Below the pieces are notes generated by a model. That model did not search any database. It saw nothing but the letters and a program-made list of their open reading frames with translations, and had not been told where the DNA came from. Position numbers and translations under genes: made by a program. This document shows positions 22,415 through 34,026 of a DNA stretch of 64,000 nucleotides, in pieces. The DNA comes from Gracilariopsis chorda (Eukaryota > Rhodophyta > Florideophyceae > Gracilariales > Gracilariaceae): positions 248,001 through 312,000 of the forward strand of contig NBIV01000072.1 of assembly GCA_003194525.1 (NCBI GenBank). The letters are read 5' to 3'. Every line of letters starts with the position of its first letter. The first letter of the stretch is position 1.

Positions 22415-22892
22415 GTGAATGTACCGGGAGAGTCATTTGAAATATCTTTCCAGCGGGGAACACTTCTGATGTCTAAGCAGTTTGACGTTTCGAATCAAAA
22501 CATGTCGCTCTGGACTGAGATGTATGTCAGGTTACTGTACAGTTGGATTGATGCAAACATGCCTGAACGTAAAGAGGATCCATGCAGATTCAACTGCGCA
22601 CACCACTTTCACTCTCATGTACGCCCTGATCTCATTTGGAGCATTTCGCTCTGTGCACCTGACTAGCTTTCCATTCTGCATGATACAACCAAATCCTAAT
22701 TTTTGGCACTCTTGAAAGCATAATTCATCAGGTATGCTACAGCGCTGCTACCTGGGTCTCTTACAACATTGATGTGAGCCTTTTACTTCATTATGAGATC
22801 CCGATTGTACGGAACCAGTTTCAACTCTTCTTTCCTTCTTCTTTGATAGGTCATTCGGTTTGTGTACTCATTTATCGTTGTTTCAGCCACAA

Positions 22893-23760
22893 TTACTTGT
22901 CGATCATACTCAAATCGGCATCTCCCGTCAGAGGTAGACCAAGGTAGTATGGAGACTGTCCGTGCATATTGAATATGTTCACCAATTTGCGGAGTTGGTG
23001 GTCTTCTGGCGAGTCGCTCCGACGCAGTTCGGCTTTGATCAAAGTGGCAATGATCTCAGCATCTTCAATAAGGCCCCCAATCCAACCAAAAAAGAATGTG
23101 ATGATATGGAGTATATCTCTCCTGGAACTCAAGTTTGGCGGCAATCTCAATCCATTTCAAGCCAAAGAGCTGTTCTGAATTATTCTGTACATCGTTCATG
23201 ATTGAATTTGCATACTGGTTGTACATGCTTGCAACAAGGTCTGGCCTATCAAATGGATGGCTTCTATCTCCCAGGGGAGAAAATGTTTCGGTGTTTTCGT
23301 TGTCCATACTAAGCATTTTTAAATCTTTTAGCCATACGTGCATTGTAACTGTGACGAAAAGCGTCGGGGAGCCCAGTCGACTGACCATTGCATGCCAATC
23401 CAGTTTTTCGTCTCTAGTATGCCGGAGAGCTTTTGTGATTTCCTGGAAGGAAGAGCTCACATGGAGGGCCAAGCTCATCTGTCCCAGTACGGATTGCACT
23501 CTGCAGGCACGTTATTTAAAGATTTTGAACTGTTCCGCTTCCAAGAAACGGAGTCTCAAGTCTTCAATGTTTTTGCTAGTACGAAGCAACCATTGCTGAA
23601 GAAGAGTACCAGAGTTCAGCAGCACAGCATTGGTGTACAGTCTTCGCTTAGAGTGATCTGCCGATGTTAGGCTCCTTTCGTCTCGGTTGTTTGCATCTAT
23701 GGATAAAATATATATTGTTCTATCATACGGGTCATGAATCTCACCGTAAAGGTAGAGCAT
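22893..23760 (-). pseudogene. Helitron 2 Rep (HUH nuclease) region
   Basis: MLYLYGEIHDPYDRTIYILS, RRLYTNAVLLNSGTLLQQWL (23760-23512), WHAMVSRLGSPTLFVTVTMH and RPDLVASMYNQYANSIMNDV (23499-23065) match the Helitron-like N-terminal/Rep domain piece by piece with Helitron 1. The HUH position reads TPYHHILFW (YHHI codons at 23095-23106), where most Helitrons have P-H-x-H. A frame change near 23110 shifts the rest to 23150-22893. The gene is broken. Confidence 0.75.
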
Positions 23761-24428
23761 CGCAGAAAGCCTCTTTCTCAGCTTCCTTTGAATCAGGCTT
23801 CAACGTATGTACTTGAGAACTCGACGTCGATGATTTTCGGTTGGCATGTGATGTAATTCTCTTTTCCCATCCAACTGGGCAACTGGGGCTGCCGATCTGA
23901 ACACTACATTTGAATCTATGACAAAAGCTCCCATGGCAAGATGTCTACCTCGCCTGCCATCTGGTAAGAGTCCTGCACCAAGCTCAAATAAATTTCGGCT
24001 TCATGGGCACCTTGATAATTCCGGACAACTATTCCTTCCTGCCCAGTGCCTGCAGATATGTCTAGAGTAGACTCGTCCGCGTTTGATCTCCTCCGAACAC
24101 TTTCATCTGGTCTGAACAACTTTGTATACCTCTCTCGGACAATTTCTGGTCTTGGTTGTAAGAGATAGTATAATTTCAAAACTCAATATCGAATATTCAG
24201 GTTAGAAACCATTCTTCTCGTGAAAGAAGAAGAAAAATCTCGTGAAATAAGACTGGGAGGACATATGTACCCAAAATATGCTTAGTGCACGTTCTGCTCT
24301 GGAAAAGAAAGAGATACATTGCCTTAAAGTCGAAGAAATGACGGGCCTTCACCTCGAACGTACTTCATATCCATGAATGTGACAACGGTCGCCAATAACA
24401 CATTTAAGTATGTTGATAGCGTTTGAAA

Positions 24429-24836
24429 TTAACGTAAGCGATATATGTCTTCGAGTTGCGAATTGATATGCACTCGTCTGAAAGAACTTCCAAGCAATCT
24501 GGAGCTCTTATATCCACAGCATGTTCCTTCGGTCTCTGCACAAGCAAAAAGCGCCACAATACTTCCACATACGAGTATAAAGCACCCATCCCGAATCTTT
24601 GAGAGGACATCGAGTTGCTCGATGAGAGATTGCACTACACGTCCCACAACACGCTGGAAGTGTGCCAGAGTTTCGTTGGTACTCCAGATGTGCAGAAAAT
24701 GATTATTCGAGGCCTTGAAGAATACTTTCTGCTCTTGCATCCCAGACATATTTTGCCCCACAGTGAATGCCTTGACGAGGTCTCCCAGCGAGCTATATAA
24801 ACGTCCTATCTCGTTCCTGTTGAATATCAAAGCCAT
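24429..24836 (-). CDS. unrecognised 135-residue open frame
   Basis: This is an uninterrupted minus-strand frame from MALIFNRNEIGRLY to DIYRLR. It is mostly helical-looking, with a hydrophobic, Cys-containing stretch near residues 90-110 (FILVCGSIVALFACAE). It lies upstream of Helitron 2. It could be the eroded N-terminus of the Helitron protein, a captured fragment, or chance. I do not recognise it. Confidence 0.25.
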   Translation of the reverse strand: MALIFNRNEIGRLYSSLGDLVKAFTVGQNMSGMQEQKVFFKASNNHFLHIWSTNETLAHFQRVVGRVVQSLIEQLDVLSKIRDGCFILVCGSIVALFACAETEGTCCGYKSSRLLGSSFRRVHINSQLEDIYRLR

Positions 24837-25340
24837 GAAAGGAGTTCAAGTAAATTTCTTCAGGCTTATGATGTTCCATAAAATTTTGGGGAAGCTCGGT
24901 TCAAGTTCAGAAGTTCACCTGCGCAAATTCATCGGTAATGTCTCGAAGATGCCCGGCATGTATAGTTTCCTTTGGTCGTTGACCTGCTGTTGAACGGGTT
25001 CCACCACGTCTTGATGGCACTTGATGCGAAGAAGAACTCATGTTGGATTGTAGGAACCGGAGAAGGATTGAAAGGTTTGGTGATCACCTTTCAATGGAAC
25101 ATAAACCGTCTCTGCCACTTAAATAGAGAACTGGTGTTGCACAATAGTTTTCGGGACGATGTGTACGAATACATATTGTCCTCACTGTCTGAAGATATTT
25201 CTGACACAAACAGCACATTGATGGTTTACATACGTAGTACTCTTCTAATTACATATGCATTTCATTCTTATTCAGTAATAGTGTCTGACGTCCCTATATA
25301 TCAGACAAGTTTTCACCTACATGTGCAGCGTATAATGAAG

Positions 25341-25645
25341 TACTATTCTTGTTAGAGGTTCTAAGTTTGTATTACTATGTGGCCTACGTATGCAATACAC
25401 AGATGCCAACTATTTTTGTTAGAAGGGTATACGTTTAACTTACTGATCAGCCTATGTAGGCATTAAATAGATTGCAACTGTTTTTTTAGAATGGTACACG
25501 TTTTCAGTACTGCATAGCCTCCTTACGCACTACGCAAAATATAACTATGTCTGTTAGAAGGGTATATGCTTGCAGTACTGTGAAGCCTACGTATGCGCTA
25601 GATAAACTATAACTATTTTTGTTAGAAGAGTAAACGTAGATGGTA
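25341..25645. repeat. minisatellite, period 67-68 bp, about 4.5 copies
   Basis: Copies start near 25341, 25408, 25476, 25543 and 25611, each with (A)ACTATTTTTGTTAGAAGGGT followed by TATACGTTT and GCCTACGTATGC-like text. They are diverged, so this is an old tandem array. No gene is seen within 600 bases on either side. Confidence 0.7.
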
Positions 25646-27470
25646 CAGTATGTAATTTATTTTGTCGTTTGAATAGGATTCCTTTCTGTTTTATATATTG
25701 TCTAATGTGCTGACGATTTTCTACTTAAGTTACAATGTACTCTACATTTGCAAAAAACTTTTTTCAAGCAGCCACCTACAACTTATTTCCACCTACTTGC
25801 TTCTTCGTTTTAACTATCATGTAAAGCCATGGGCGATATGTTCTAAACAGAGGTTTGCTACTTACAGCTGTGCCGTTTGCGTTACTGTAAGGATTCTATT
25901 CTACCACGCCGCTTGTTCACATCATTGGAACAATCATGCATATTTCAGATTGCATTGAAGCACATTGATGTGCACCGTTGCACTTTCAATTTCTTTTTTG
26001 GAAGAGGTACTGTGCTCCGCTGGCCAGAAGATCGACACGGTGTACACGGAATGGGGAATTTACCGCCTGCCTGGACGCAGCAAGGATTTGCCTGTTCGTT
26101 GGCCGTCAGAGATATCCACGCTTGAGACGGGTTCGACTGGGCTGATAGAAGTTGAGGCTGTTGAGAGTGACAGATCTTACACGTGTTGGACAAATTCGCG
26201 CTAGTAAGGCAAATTGTTTGAATGTCATTCGCTAGTCCTTTGGATTGAAGTAAATGTGCGTTAATGCATGTATTCTAAGGGGTGAACTTGCTCGTCTTAA
26301 CCTACCTAAGGATTGCTCTGACAAACCCTTAGGTAGGTTACACTCTATGAGCCTTAAATCAAAGAAAGTTTTGAAATTGAAAACGTCAGTCTGGCCAAGT
26401 TTCTACGAATAACCTAAGCATATCGACAATAGAGAGCATGCTGAGCATCAAATCTCTCATAGCTGCTCAACAGTACTGCTTTTGGCGGTGTAAAGAAAAA
26501 TTTGAAAATGGCGGACTTTCGACTTTGTGCGGTGTATTAAGCGGCTCGATAACGCTAATGAGAAAAGAATGACGCAAGAATCACACTTACTACGGAACAT
26601 AATTCAATAGCGATACGCTATTCTTTGGATCAAAGTCTATGAACGTTTATAAGGCAACACTTCGTGCCAAGCATTGTCTGACTAACATGCAATCAGCTTC
26701 AAAGTACTGCACCTACCATAAAAATCACCGGCGTGAACGGTTCCTGACTCATAGCTTCAAGACAGCCGAAATATACATTTTAAAATGCCTGAAACAGGTG
26801 GACTGTCAGCGTTGAACGAAGAAGAAGAACACTGGGTTGCACAAACTGTGCTCTAATACGCAAACAACAATACTCAGCTGACGAATAATGCTCGCGAAAA
26901 CCTCGTCTCCTTTCTGGCCGCAAATCAAAACTCGCCCTCTTCATTTTTGTCGTCGCTTTTTCATGTTATAATCCACCCAATCCTCTCCGCCAACACACTC
27001 CACCCAATCCACCCCACCCACGAGCACGCCAACTTCAACGTCCCGCCCGACCACCCTGGCCGTTTCTACCTATTTCTTGACAGCATTCGATTCGCAACCT
27101 CAGTCTCTCTTAACGCGCACCCTCCCCCAACCACATACAGTCGTTTACGCCGTTTCCGTTTGCACCGCCCTCGAGTCTTCCGCTGCCTCCCACACGTACA
27201 CAGAAAGGAAGGACTTTGTCGGCTTTGTCTTCGTTCTTGGCCTGCCGCACCGCAGCTGCTTACCGAGGCAGGTCTCCTGCGGCATCGTCCACGTCCTCTC
27301 CCTTGTCTATCTTCTGGTCACCACTCTGTGCAACTTCGCTGTCAAGCAGTTTGCACTGCAACTGCCCGTTCGCGTTCTTCTCCACCTCGTCGTCGACGTC
27401 GCCACGACCAAAGAGGCACGCCACACAACCGTAAGACTCCTGCTGCTGCCTGCAGGCCCTGCCACTACTT
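25646..27470. other. stretch without a recognisable gene
   Basis: It is A/T-rich at the left and C/T-rich from about 26930 to 27400. The C/T-rich part gives long but low-complexity open frames on both strands. It may be the left flank or promoter of the Harbinger element that follows. Confidence 0.4.
26298..26340. repeat. perfect 14-bp inverted repeat
   Basis: TAACCTACCTAAGG (26298-26311) and CCTTAGGTAGGTTA (26327-26340) are exact inverted copies around a 15-base loop. No gene ends or starts here, so its role is unknown. Confidence 0.6.
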
Positions 27471-27539
27471 TGCGTGTGTGGAGGACGCGCGTGTGACGAC
27501 ATTGGTTGCTTTTTGCGTGCTATTGAGGACACAATCAAA

Positions 27540-28587
27540 ATGCCAAGCCCACGAACCGGAAGTGACAAGAATGTGCTAGTCCCCACTGTGGAGGGGCGTA
27601 ACACGCTAACGTTTGATGTTGCAAGAGAAGGTAAAAATGGTACAGTTTGTCTTGATGACGAAGAAGTCATTGGAAGGTTTATGAACTGCAATACGAGCGT
27701 TGTTTTGAGAGGAAGGGGAGCAAGGAACTCAGAGCGTCGCCATGATTGGTGCCCCGTTACCTGCAGAGGAAGATCTAAAAGTCTCTGCGACTGCTGGCTC
27801 TGTCGGTCTACCGGCCAAAGGTATAAACAAGAAGAGGGCAGCAGTTGGTGCTGAAGTATTGGCATCTCTTGCGGGCAGCTATGGTAAACATGTTGCTGCG
27901 TACTACAACGGGAGAAAGCGTGCTGTTCAACAAAAGATACCGGCTGCTGTGTGGAAAGCAATCTAAAAGGACTGTGTGGAGTCCACAAAAGCCCAATGCG
28001 CGGCCACGGGTGCGTTGTTCAATGAGAAGGATCTCCCAAAGGAGAGGACCTTGCAGTATCCATTACGATCTGTCCTAGGAGAAGTTTCTAATGGCACAGC
28101 TGACCCATAATCCTGTCAAAAGGTCGTCGCGCAAGATAATGATCTGATGCGATGTCTCGAAAAAACTGACACTTTTAACAAGAAGAAGATGTCGGACTTT
28201 AGGGAACATCTCGCAAATGGCTCTTTAGTCTCCGATCTCAGCGCATAGGCCGAGAAAATCGCACGCAACAGCCGTTTCGGTAGCATAGAAACTAAAAAAC
28301 AACGTCAAAGTAAACGGGAACTGGTGGAGAATGCTGTCGATGCCGTTTCAAGTATGGTTGAAGTGATTGAGACGAAATCTTCTGACCTGACACGTGCTGT
28401 ACAGGAGCAGACTAAGCTGCAATCCGAAGACGTTACAAACTGTCGGGACATTCGTGAACTTCAGATCAAGACGATCCAGAGTGAGGCAGTGGATAGAAAG
28501 GTGAAGCGTCTAATACTACCGCATGACCAACAAGTCATAACAGAGAAAGAATTTAAGGAAAATATGAAAGCGTTCGTTCATCTCTAG
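27540..28587 (+). pseudogene. accessory protein of Harbinger element 1, broken
   Basis: Starting MPSPRTGSDKNVLVPTVEGR, the frame runs to about 27720. It shifts by one frame to SKELRASPMIGAPLPAEEDL and then stays in one frame to the end, with three in-frame stops (27964-27966, about 28108 and about 28246). The C-terminal third (28324-28587) is a likely coiled coil (ENAVDAVSSMVEVIETKSSD, LTRAVQEQTKLQSEDV). Its position, convergent with a Harbinger transposase, suggests the second Harbinger protein, but I do not see a clear Myb/SANT domain. The last codon overlaps the end of the transposase gene. Confidence 0.5.
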
Positions 28588-29356
28588 CTCTGCCATACAC
28601 CCTCACTCGATTCGAGCTGTTGCAGACTTATACTGAAATCTTGGCGCCTTCGATGCAAAAATTTTGTCATGGTGGCAATAAGCCCAAATGAAGACCGCCG
28701 GTTAGGGACGATGACTAGAAACCTCTTAAAGAGCATTTTCATTCCACCAACTCCCAACTCTACCTTCACCCGGTATCCAGAATGCAGTTCATTGAATGCT
28801 CGCATGACCGTCTCTGAATCCACGCCGGCTATCTCACTTGCGTCAATTCGTCCAAAAACAAAGTGGTTTAGCCCCAAATATCCTGGATCGCCAAGCAGAT
28901 ACTCTACAGGATAGGGCAAATTGTGATCTACTGCAAATATTGCTGCCAGTTGCGTGCTGAATCTGTGTCACGTAACACGAAGATATCATGAACAGAACCC
29001 TCGTAGCCAGCAGTAACAAATTGAAACAGACAGTTGTGATCAATTACGACAGCATTGTTAAAACAGTACAGCTTCTTTCTGCCCTTAATATATGATTGAG
29101 GATGAGCACTCCGCGGCCGCCGTATTTTGCAGAGCGTACTGTTGACATATCCCAAGCACCCTGGAAAGAAGGGGTTCGTGTTGCGCATCACTGCCCTTTG
29201 CTCCAATGTCGGCCACGCAATCTGTGCTGCCATGACCTCGTTCATAATGCTGCAGATGAACATGCAGTTGTCTTGAAGAGAGGTTCTACTGTGGTTCCAG
29301 CAGGTCGCCTTGGCGCGAATACTGTTGCAACCACGAAGATGAAGAATGGTCGCCAA
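28584..29356 (-). pseudogene. PIF/Harbinger DDE transposase, one frameshift
   Basis: The frame at 29356-28928 has FFPGCLGYVNSTLCKIRRPR, SYIKGRKKLYCFNNAVVIDH and GYEGSVHDIFVLRDTD, the DDE_Tnp_4 pattern. The first catalytic site, normally V/I-D-G-T, is V-N-S-T here. The second Asp is present in SVHD. After a frameshift near 28925, LLGDPGYLG and FNELHSGYRVKVELGVGGMK (28919-28584) supply the third acidic residues. The helix-turn-helix part upstream (29360-29658) is fragmented. Loss of the first Asp plus the frameshift make it inactive. Confidence 0.8.
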
Positions 29357-29735
29357 AACTCTCTCGCGGGGAGAGAGTTCGCATTTCTTCCAGTAGAGCT
29401 AGCACGCACTTCATGCTTGTGGCGGGTGCGCAAAGCAATAACGGGGCAGATAACTTGACATAAGCCCTCCAATTTGCGCGGGAAGAATCCTGTATTGATC
29501 TTGATGAGCGATACGTGTCCGTTGATAGGATTGTCAAGGCGGCATATTTTTTGGAACGACGGGTTTACGGAGTGGTCGCCGTTGTACTCTTCCTTCAGAT
29601 CGTTTATCAGGAGCAGAAATAGTCGCATAACTGAACTGCATGCCGTAAAGAGATTCAACGCGTGCTAATTAATTGCTATCGATGTTGTTGTGGTATGCGG
29701 CAAGTCATCGTCGCTATCCATACTGAAGTTGCAGG

Positions 29736-29790
29736 ATGGCAGACAGGGCGGGGGGGGAGGGTGAAAATTGGAGGGCGGCGCGGGGTTTGG
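29736..29790 (+). repeat. G-rich tract with quadruplex-forming potential
   Basis: Runs of G (GGGCGGGGGGGGAGGG, later GGAGGGCGGCGCGGGG) lie just upstream of the transposase remnant, with the C-rich strand as its coding strand. Four or more G-runs of three or longer with short spacers could form a quadruplex. Confidence 0.45.
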
Positions 29791-30035
29791 GACGGAAGAG
29801 TAGTGGAGGAATGGCGGAGGTCATCGGACGGCGGCGCCGGGATTGCGGCGGAGCAGTGAAGGAGGTGAGGCAAGAGCGAGACGAGGTTGGGCGCGGTGGG
29901 AGGTTAGCACAGAGCAGAAAGAGCGGAGAATGGGAGGTCAATAAGGTGGAACAAAATGGCCGGGAGGCGCGTGATGTGCGGGTTGGAGGTAGCCATCAGC
30001 CTCCAGCCGAAGCTCGGGTGCCAGAACTCACCAGA

Positions 30036-30086
30036 AAACTCGCAAGACCTCCAGTTTGGAGGTGTTTGCGAGTTTCTCCAAACTGG
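30036..30086. repeat. overlapping alternative inverted repeats
   Basis: AAACTCGCAAGACCTCC (30036-30052) pairs, apart from a small bulge, with GGAGGTGTTTGCGAGTTT (30058-30075). CCAGTTTGGAG (30051-30061) pairs perfectly with CTCCAAACTGG (30076-30086). The two stems share bases, so they exclude each other. They may be part of a transposon end. Confidence 0.55.
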
Positions 30087-30109
30087 CGATGTAGAGGAAT
30101 TGATTGATT

Positions 30110-33100
30110 AAAAATGGCAGTATCAATAGCCTGTTAGTGGCCAAATGTTTGTATTTGCGGCCAGGTCTAGTGCAAGGGAATGATCGGGTTCTTTAACTAT
30201 CGACCTTCGAACAACTGGGTTCCAGAGTTTCTCGATCCTACTGACTTCCAAATGCAGTGTGAGCAGATGATTGAGGACAAACGAATTTAAGCCGTGACAC
30301 AAGAAAACCGAACCGAGCACATTTCAAAGATTACATCGGCAATGCAGAGGTTTAATTGCAATTATCATCAGTAAATATTCAACATAGAGCAAACTGACGC
30401 ATTGTCAGAGAAAATGAAAAGCCGAAGTATGAGCAATGGTATCGGTGATGCTGGTATGCGCCTGTTATATAAAACACTTACTACGAGACGTAACTTATAC
30501 AGAGTCACAGTTATATTTGTCGTATCAGCAGCTGAGCTAGCCTCCACTCCAGCCATTCTGTTTCCTGTTAAACTTGCCCACTACCCCAAGTACCCGGAGG
30601 GATCCGAACGTAGCATTTAGTCGTAGCCAGTGATACTTAATACAGTCCATTCCTACAGGCCTACACCGCACTTGTGATTGATTGATGGGCAAACAGCTTT
30701 TCCAAGGAGACTGAAAAGCTTTTCAAAAACAATCAACGTCTGCTGCTAATCTTGGATGGGAATAGTGCACATATCCAGTATCATACACTTAAGTAATTCA
30801 AGGAAGATATGTTATTATAATGGCATCCCCCACCCACACATCGCACATTACACACTCAATGAGTGCTGGTGCTTTCAGTTCGTATAAGTCCCACCTGCAT
30901 CACGAACATCATAAAGCAGAAAAAAAGAAAACGAAACTCAACGCTTTTGACTTTCTGTAGTCTATAAGCAACGCTTATATGAACTCTTACATGGCCATCA
31001 ACATTCGATTTGGGTCTCACTGCACTGGAGAACGGGTTATGGAATTTTTGCCATGCTTCACGCCTTTCCAGAAAGACATGAAAGTCGTGGACGGTAGCAA
31101 ACTCTCAAATAATTGCTGGATGAATTTTCTGTGCTGCATCAGGCCTTTTTGTGAGACACGGTAGTACAGTAGGACGGCCATGCTTTTCTGAATACCAGTT
31201 CGGGTTCTCGTTTTACGTCCAAGGAAGTACCTAGCAGACTAGGTGAGAAGGTTTGGAACAAACAGGAGTAGAAAAATATGCAGAAGAAAGACAACTGGGT
31301 TTGGACTATGAAAAGACAAGAGCTGACACCCAGATGCATCTACGAACATCAAAATAATCCAAATATTGACATGTTATGAGTGACATGTGGCCGTTTCAGA
31401 CAAAGAATTGGTTAGACCATATATCCCAAGAAGATTAAGAATTTAGCTTGTAAATGGTGTACCCAACATATAACCAAGATATAGCCAAAATATGGCCATG
31501 ACGCTGAACAAAAATTTACTTTCTTTACTAGAAACAAGTTCTCCTAAAGCTCAGACTGAAATGGGCACACCTCTGTTACGGTTTGGCCATATTTGGGCAA
31601 CTTTTTATGTTTGTAAGATCTGAAGTTTGGTGCAGCTATCTGCTGAAATGTGCATTCAACGTATTGGCTTGATGGAAATGCGAACTACTCTTGAAGATTT
31701 GCGCAGTGCCAAAACTGCCGCTTTGAACGCAATGGCGACTGAGCCGTGCAGAGTAGATTGATCGCCTTTTTTAAGTGTTTGAAACTCTCGAACAGCCATG
31801 GACACGAGAAAGAGCGTATATTTACTATTTCATTCGGAGAGAGCTGGATTCTGAGCCGTATAGAGAGGTTGGTTGTGGGTGACGTAGTCTAACGTGTAAA
31901 TGAATTCCATTTCTTCAATTCTCGCTAATGGTCAGACTTGTTCTTTGTCTTCTATTGTAGATTTGGTGAGTGATTAGATGCTGCAAGTATAGAAATAGGG
32001 CACAGTTACTGCATGAGACTTTCAAAATTTTTCTCTCTTGTCAACTCAAGGTTATGGTGGGCTATAATACGCCTCCAGCATGATCTGTAGCACGGTGTTG
32101 ACGATGAACAGAATTTAACGTCAAGAACTTACCAAATTCTCTACGCTTTCATAGAATAACTGCAAAGCGCGCCATGCAGCACTCTGTATCCAATCGTTGA
32201 CAGCTGCCTTTCGGCTGCAAACCAAGCAGTTGCTCATGCTGTGAGGGCGAAGAGGTACAATTGATTTCTTAAACGAGCGCCAATTTGCAATGCGGTAGAG
32301 CTGAGAAGAGAGCTGCGGCCGTACTTTCCGTTCAACTGACATCTCATTCTGGTAATTTCCCCCAAGTTATCAGTTTCAATCCTCCGGGCTCCATAGTTCC
32401 CATCTCTGGAGGCCTTAACTTCATGATCCACAACTATGGTCTCTAACGGAGCATGATGCAACATTGCGACTTTGAAGCTTGTTGCTGTTCTGTGCTACAG
32501 TATATCAGTTTTAGATTTTTCTTACTTTGTACATGATTTTGAGTATATTTTTCTCTGTCCATGCTACCTAGTCTATACCATCTACGTTTACTTTACTCCA
32601 TCTGTTAAGGAGATGGGTTACACAATCATCATGTCTACTCAACGCAAAAGCCGGGCTAACATCTTTGTTTCATGTTGTCAATGGGATACGACAACATCTT
32701 CAAGTCAAAGAAATCTTGACATGCTGGCCGGACACCGTCAGCTCCGATAAACATGATTTATACTACTTACAACGTTGAGAGACATCTCACATTTCTACAG
32801 AATCGGTCAAAGAGTCATCGGAGACTGTCACCTCATCTGGACAAACAAGAGATTAGGCCAGATCATTAGAACATTACCTAACGCTGATGCTTGCCCAGTC
32901 CAATAGCAGTTCATCAGAAAATGGAAGACGCCACGCCATCAAACGCATATATCTGGCACCGAAACTACTACATCACTCATATACGGAGAGCAGGAAAGAG
33001 GCCGTTCATACCGGTGATAGACGCCGACGAATCTCATTGACTAGTGACATTGGTGGAGCTAGATTGGAACTTCTATATAAAACAGGATGATGGTTTAAGC

Positions 33101-33400
33101 CTCAAATCAGATTATATCTATCCACTTCGAGACGAGCCTCAACCATTGCTTCTCTAATCCTAGAATTGGTAGCATTTGCAAGTAAATATTGCGCATACGG
33201 GAACCTGGTGACCGTCTCGCCTTGGCCATTTTGCTTCACAAAACTTCCCAAGTTTGGATGAGCTACAGGGATCCAAATATTACTGACTGTTCTTTTCTGA
33301 GAAATCGAGTGTATCCTGTGAGCCCGTTACTGCAATTCAGGTCACCGTCGTCTTCCTAGACGTTGTAAACGAACATCAACGTATCTTTTAAACCACCATC
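30110..33400. other. stretch without a recognisable gene
   Basis: Open frames are all under 100 codons and show no motif I recognise. Possible fragments at 30979-31164 (plus) and 32464-32121 (minus) are protein-like only in composition. Confidence 0.4.
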
Positions 33401-34026
33401 ACCAACGACGATGCGGCCTGTGAACCTAGCTGACCATGTATCCCTCTTTCCAGACCGAAACAGCTACTCCAAATTTCGTACCCAGTCACCGGAATCATTC
33501 GATAACTTCAGTTCGCTTCACCCCTGGACGTCTCGTATTCTGCCAATATCTCCCAAACCAGCTGATAACCTGATTCTTGATAAAACATCGTTTCGTATCG
33601 TAGGAAGCTATCCTGGTTTTACACCGAAACAGCGTGTAGTACAGAGAGCCTTGTTGCTGTGCCTACCTCACAACAGGAGGAGGCTGCAAACACATTGAGA
33701 AGATCTCTTGCCTAGGTATAATGGTCTCCAAGTGTTCTGTCGACCTACAATAATTTTACATACAATTGTTTTGATCAATTTGTACAATTCTATGCCATTC
33801 TAGTTTTCTAGAAGAATCTACTAAAATCGTTGTGTTATCACAGTTGTTTGGAGACCTCCAATTTGAGTTTGTTGAAGTTCCAAACACTGCATTGACTGGG
33901 ATACAGTATGCTCTCACTGGCCCCCAATTCTCGGACTGATTCCACCGATACTCTTGATATACCATCATTAGGTGTATCACGCACGCCAATACCCGTTCTG
34001 GAACGTTTGAACGTCAATTAAGTCGA

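Larger units (their letters stand above)
20129..24200 (-). mobile_element. Helitron 2, diverged and degenerate
   Basis: On the minus strand it encodes an HUH Rep region, a linker and a PIF1-like helicase in the usual Helitron order. The 3' end carries the GCGGCCGAAGGCCGC hairpin (20141-20155) and then ends ...TTTGTTAG at 20129, followed by T, close to the usual CTRR terminus. The 5' end is not defined; about 24200 is a guess based on the last Rep-related frames. Its proteins are clearly different from those of Helitrons 1, 3 and 4, and no short unit follows it. Confidence 0.7.
27540..29400. mobile_element. PIF/Harbinger element 1 (two convergent genes), inactive
   Basis: It holds a minus-strand Harbinger DDE transposase (28584-29356) and a plus-strand accessory gene (27540-28587) whose stop codons overlap in the 4 bases CTAG. 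Harbinger elements normally carry two genes, a transposase and a DNA-binding accessory protein. Coordinates cover the coding part only; I could not fix the terminal repeats or the 3-bp target duplication. Confidence 0.7.

Noticed and set aside
26947-27988. Several long open frames on both strands at 26947-27579, 27077-27496 and 27260-27988
   Set aside because: The DNA is C/T-rich and low in complexity, which keeps several frames open at once. Only the frame from 27540 has a continuous partner downstream.
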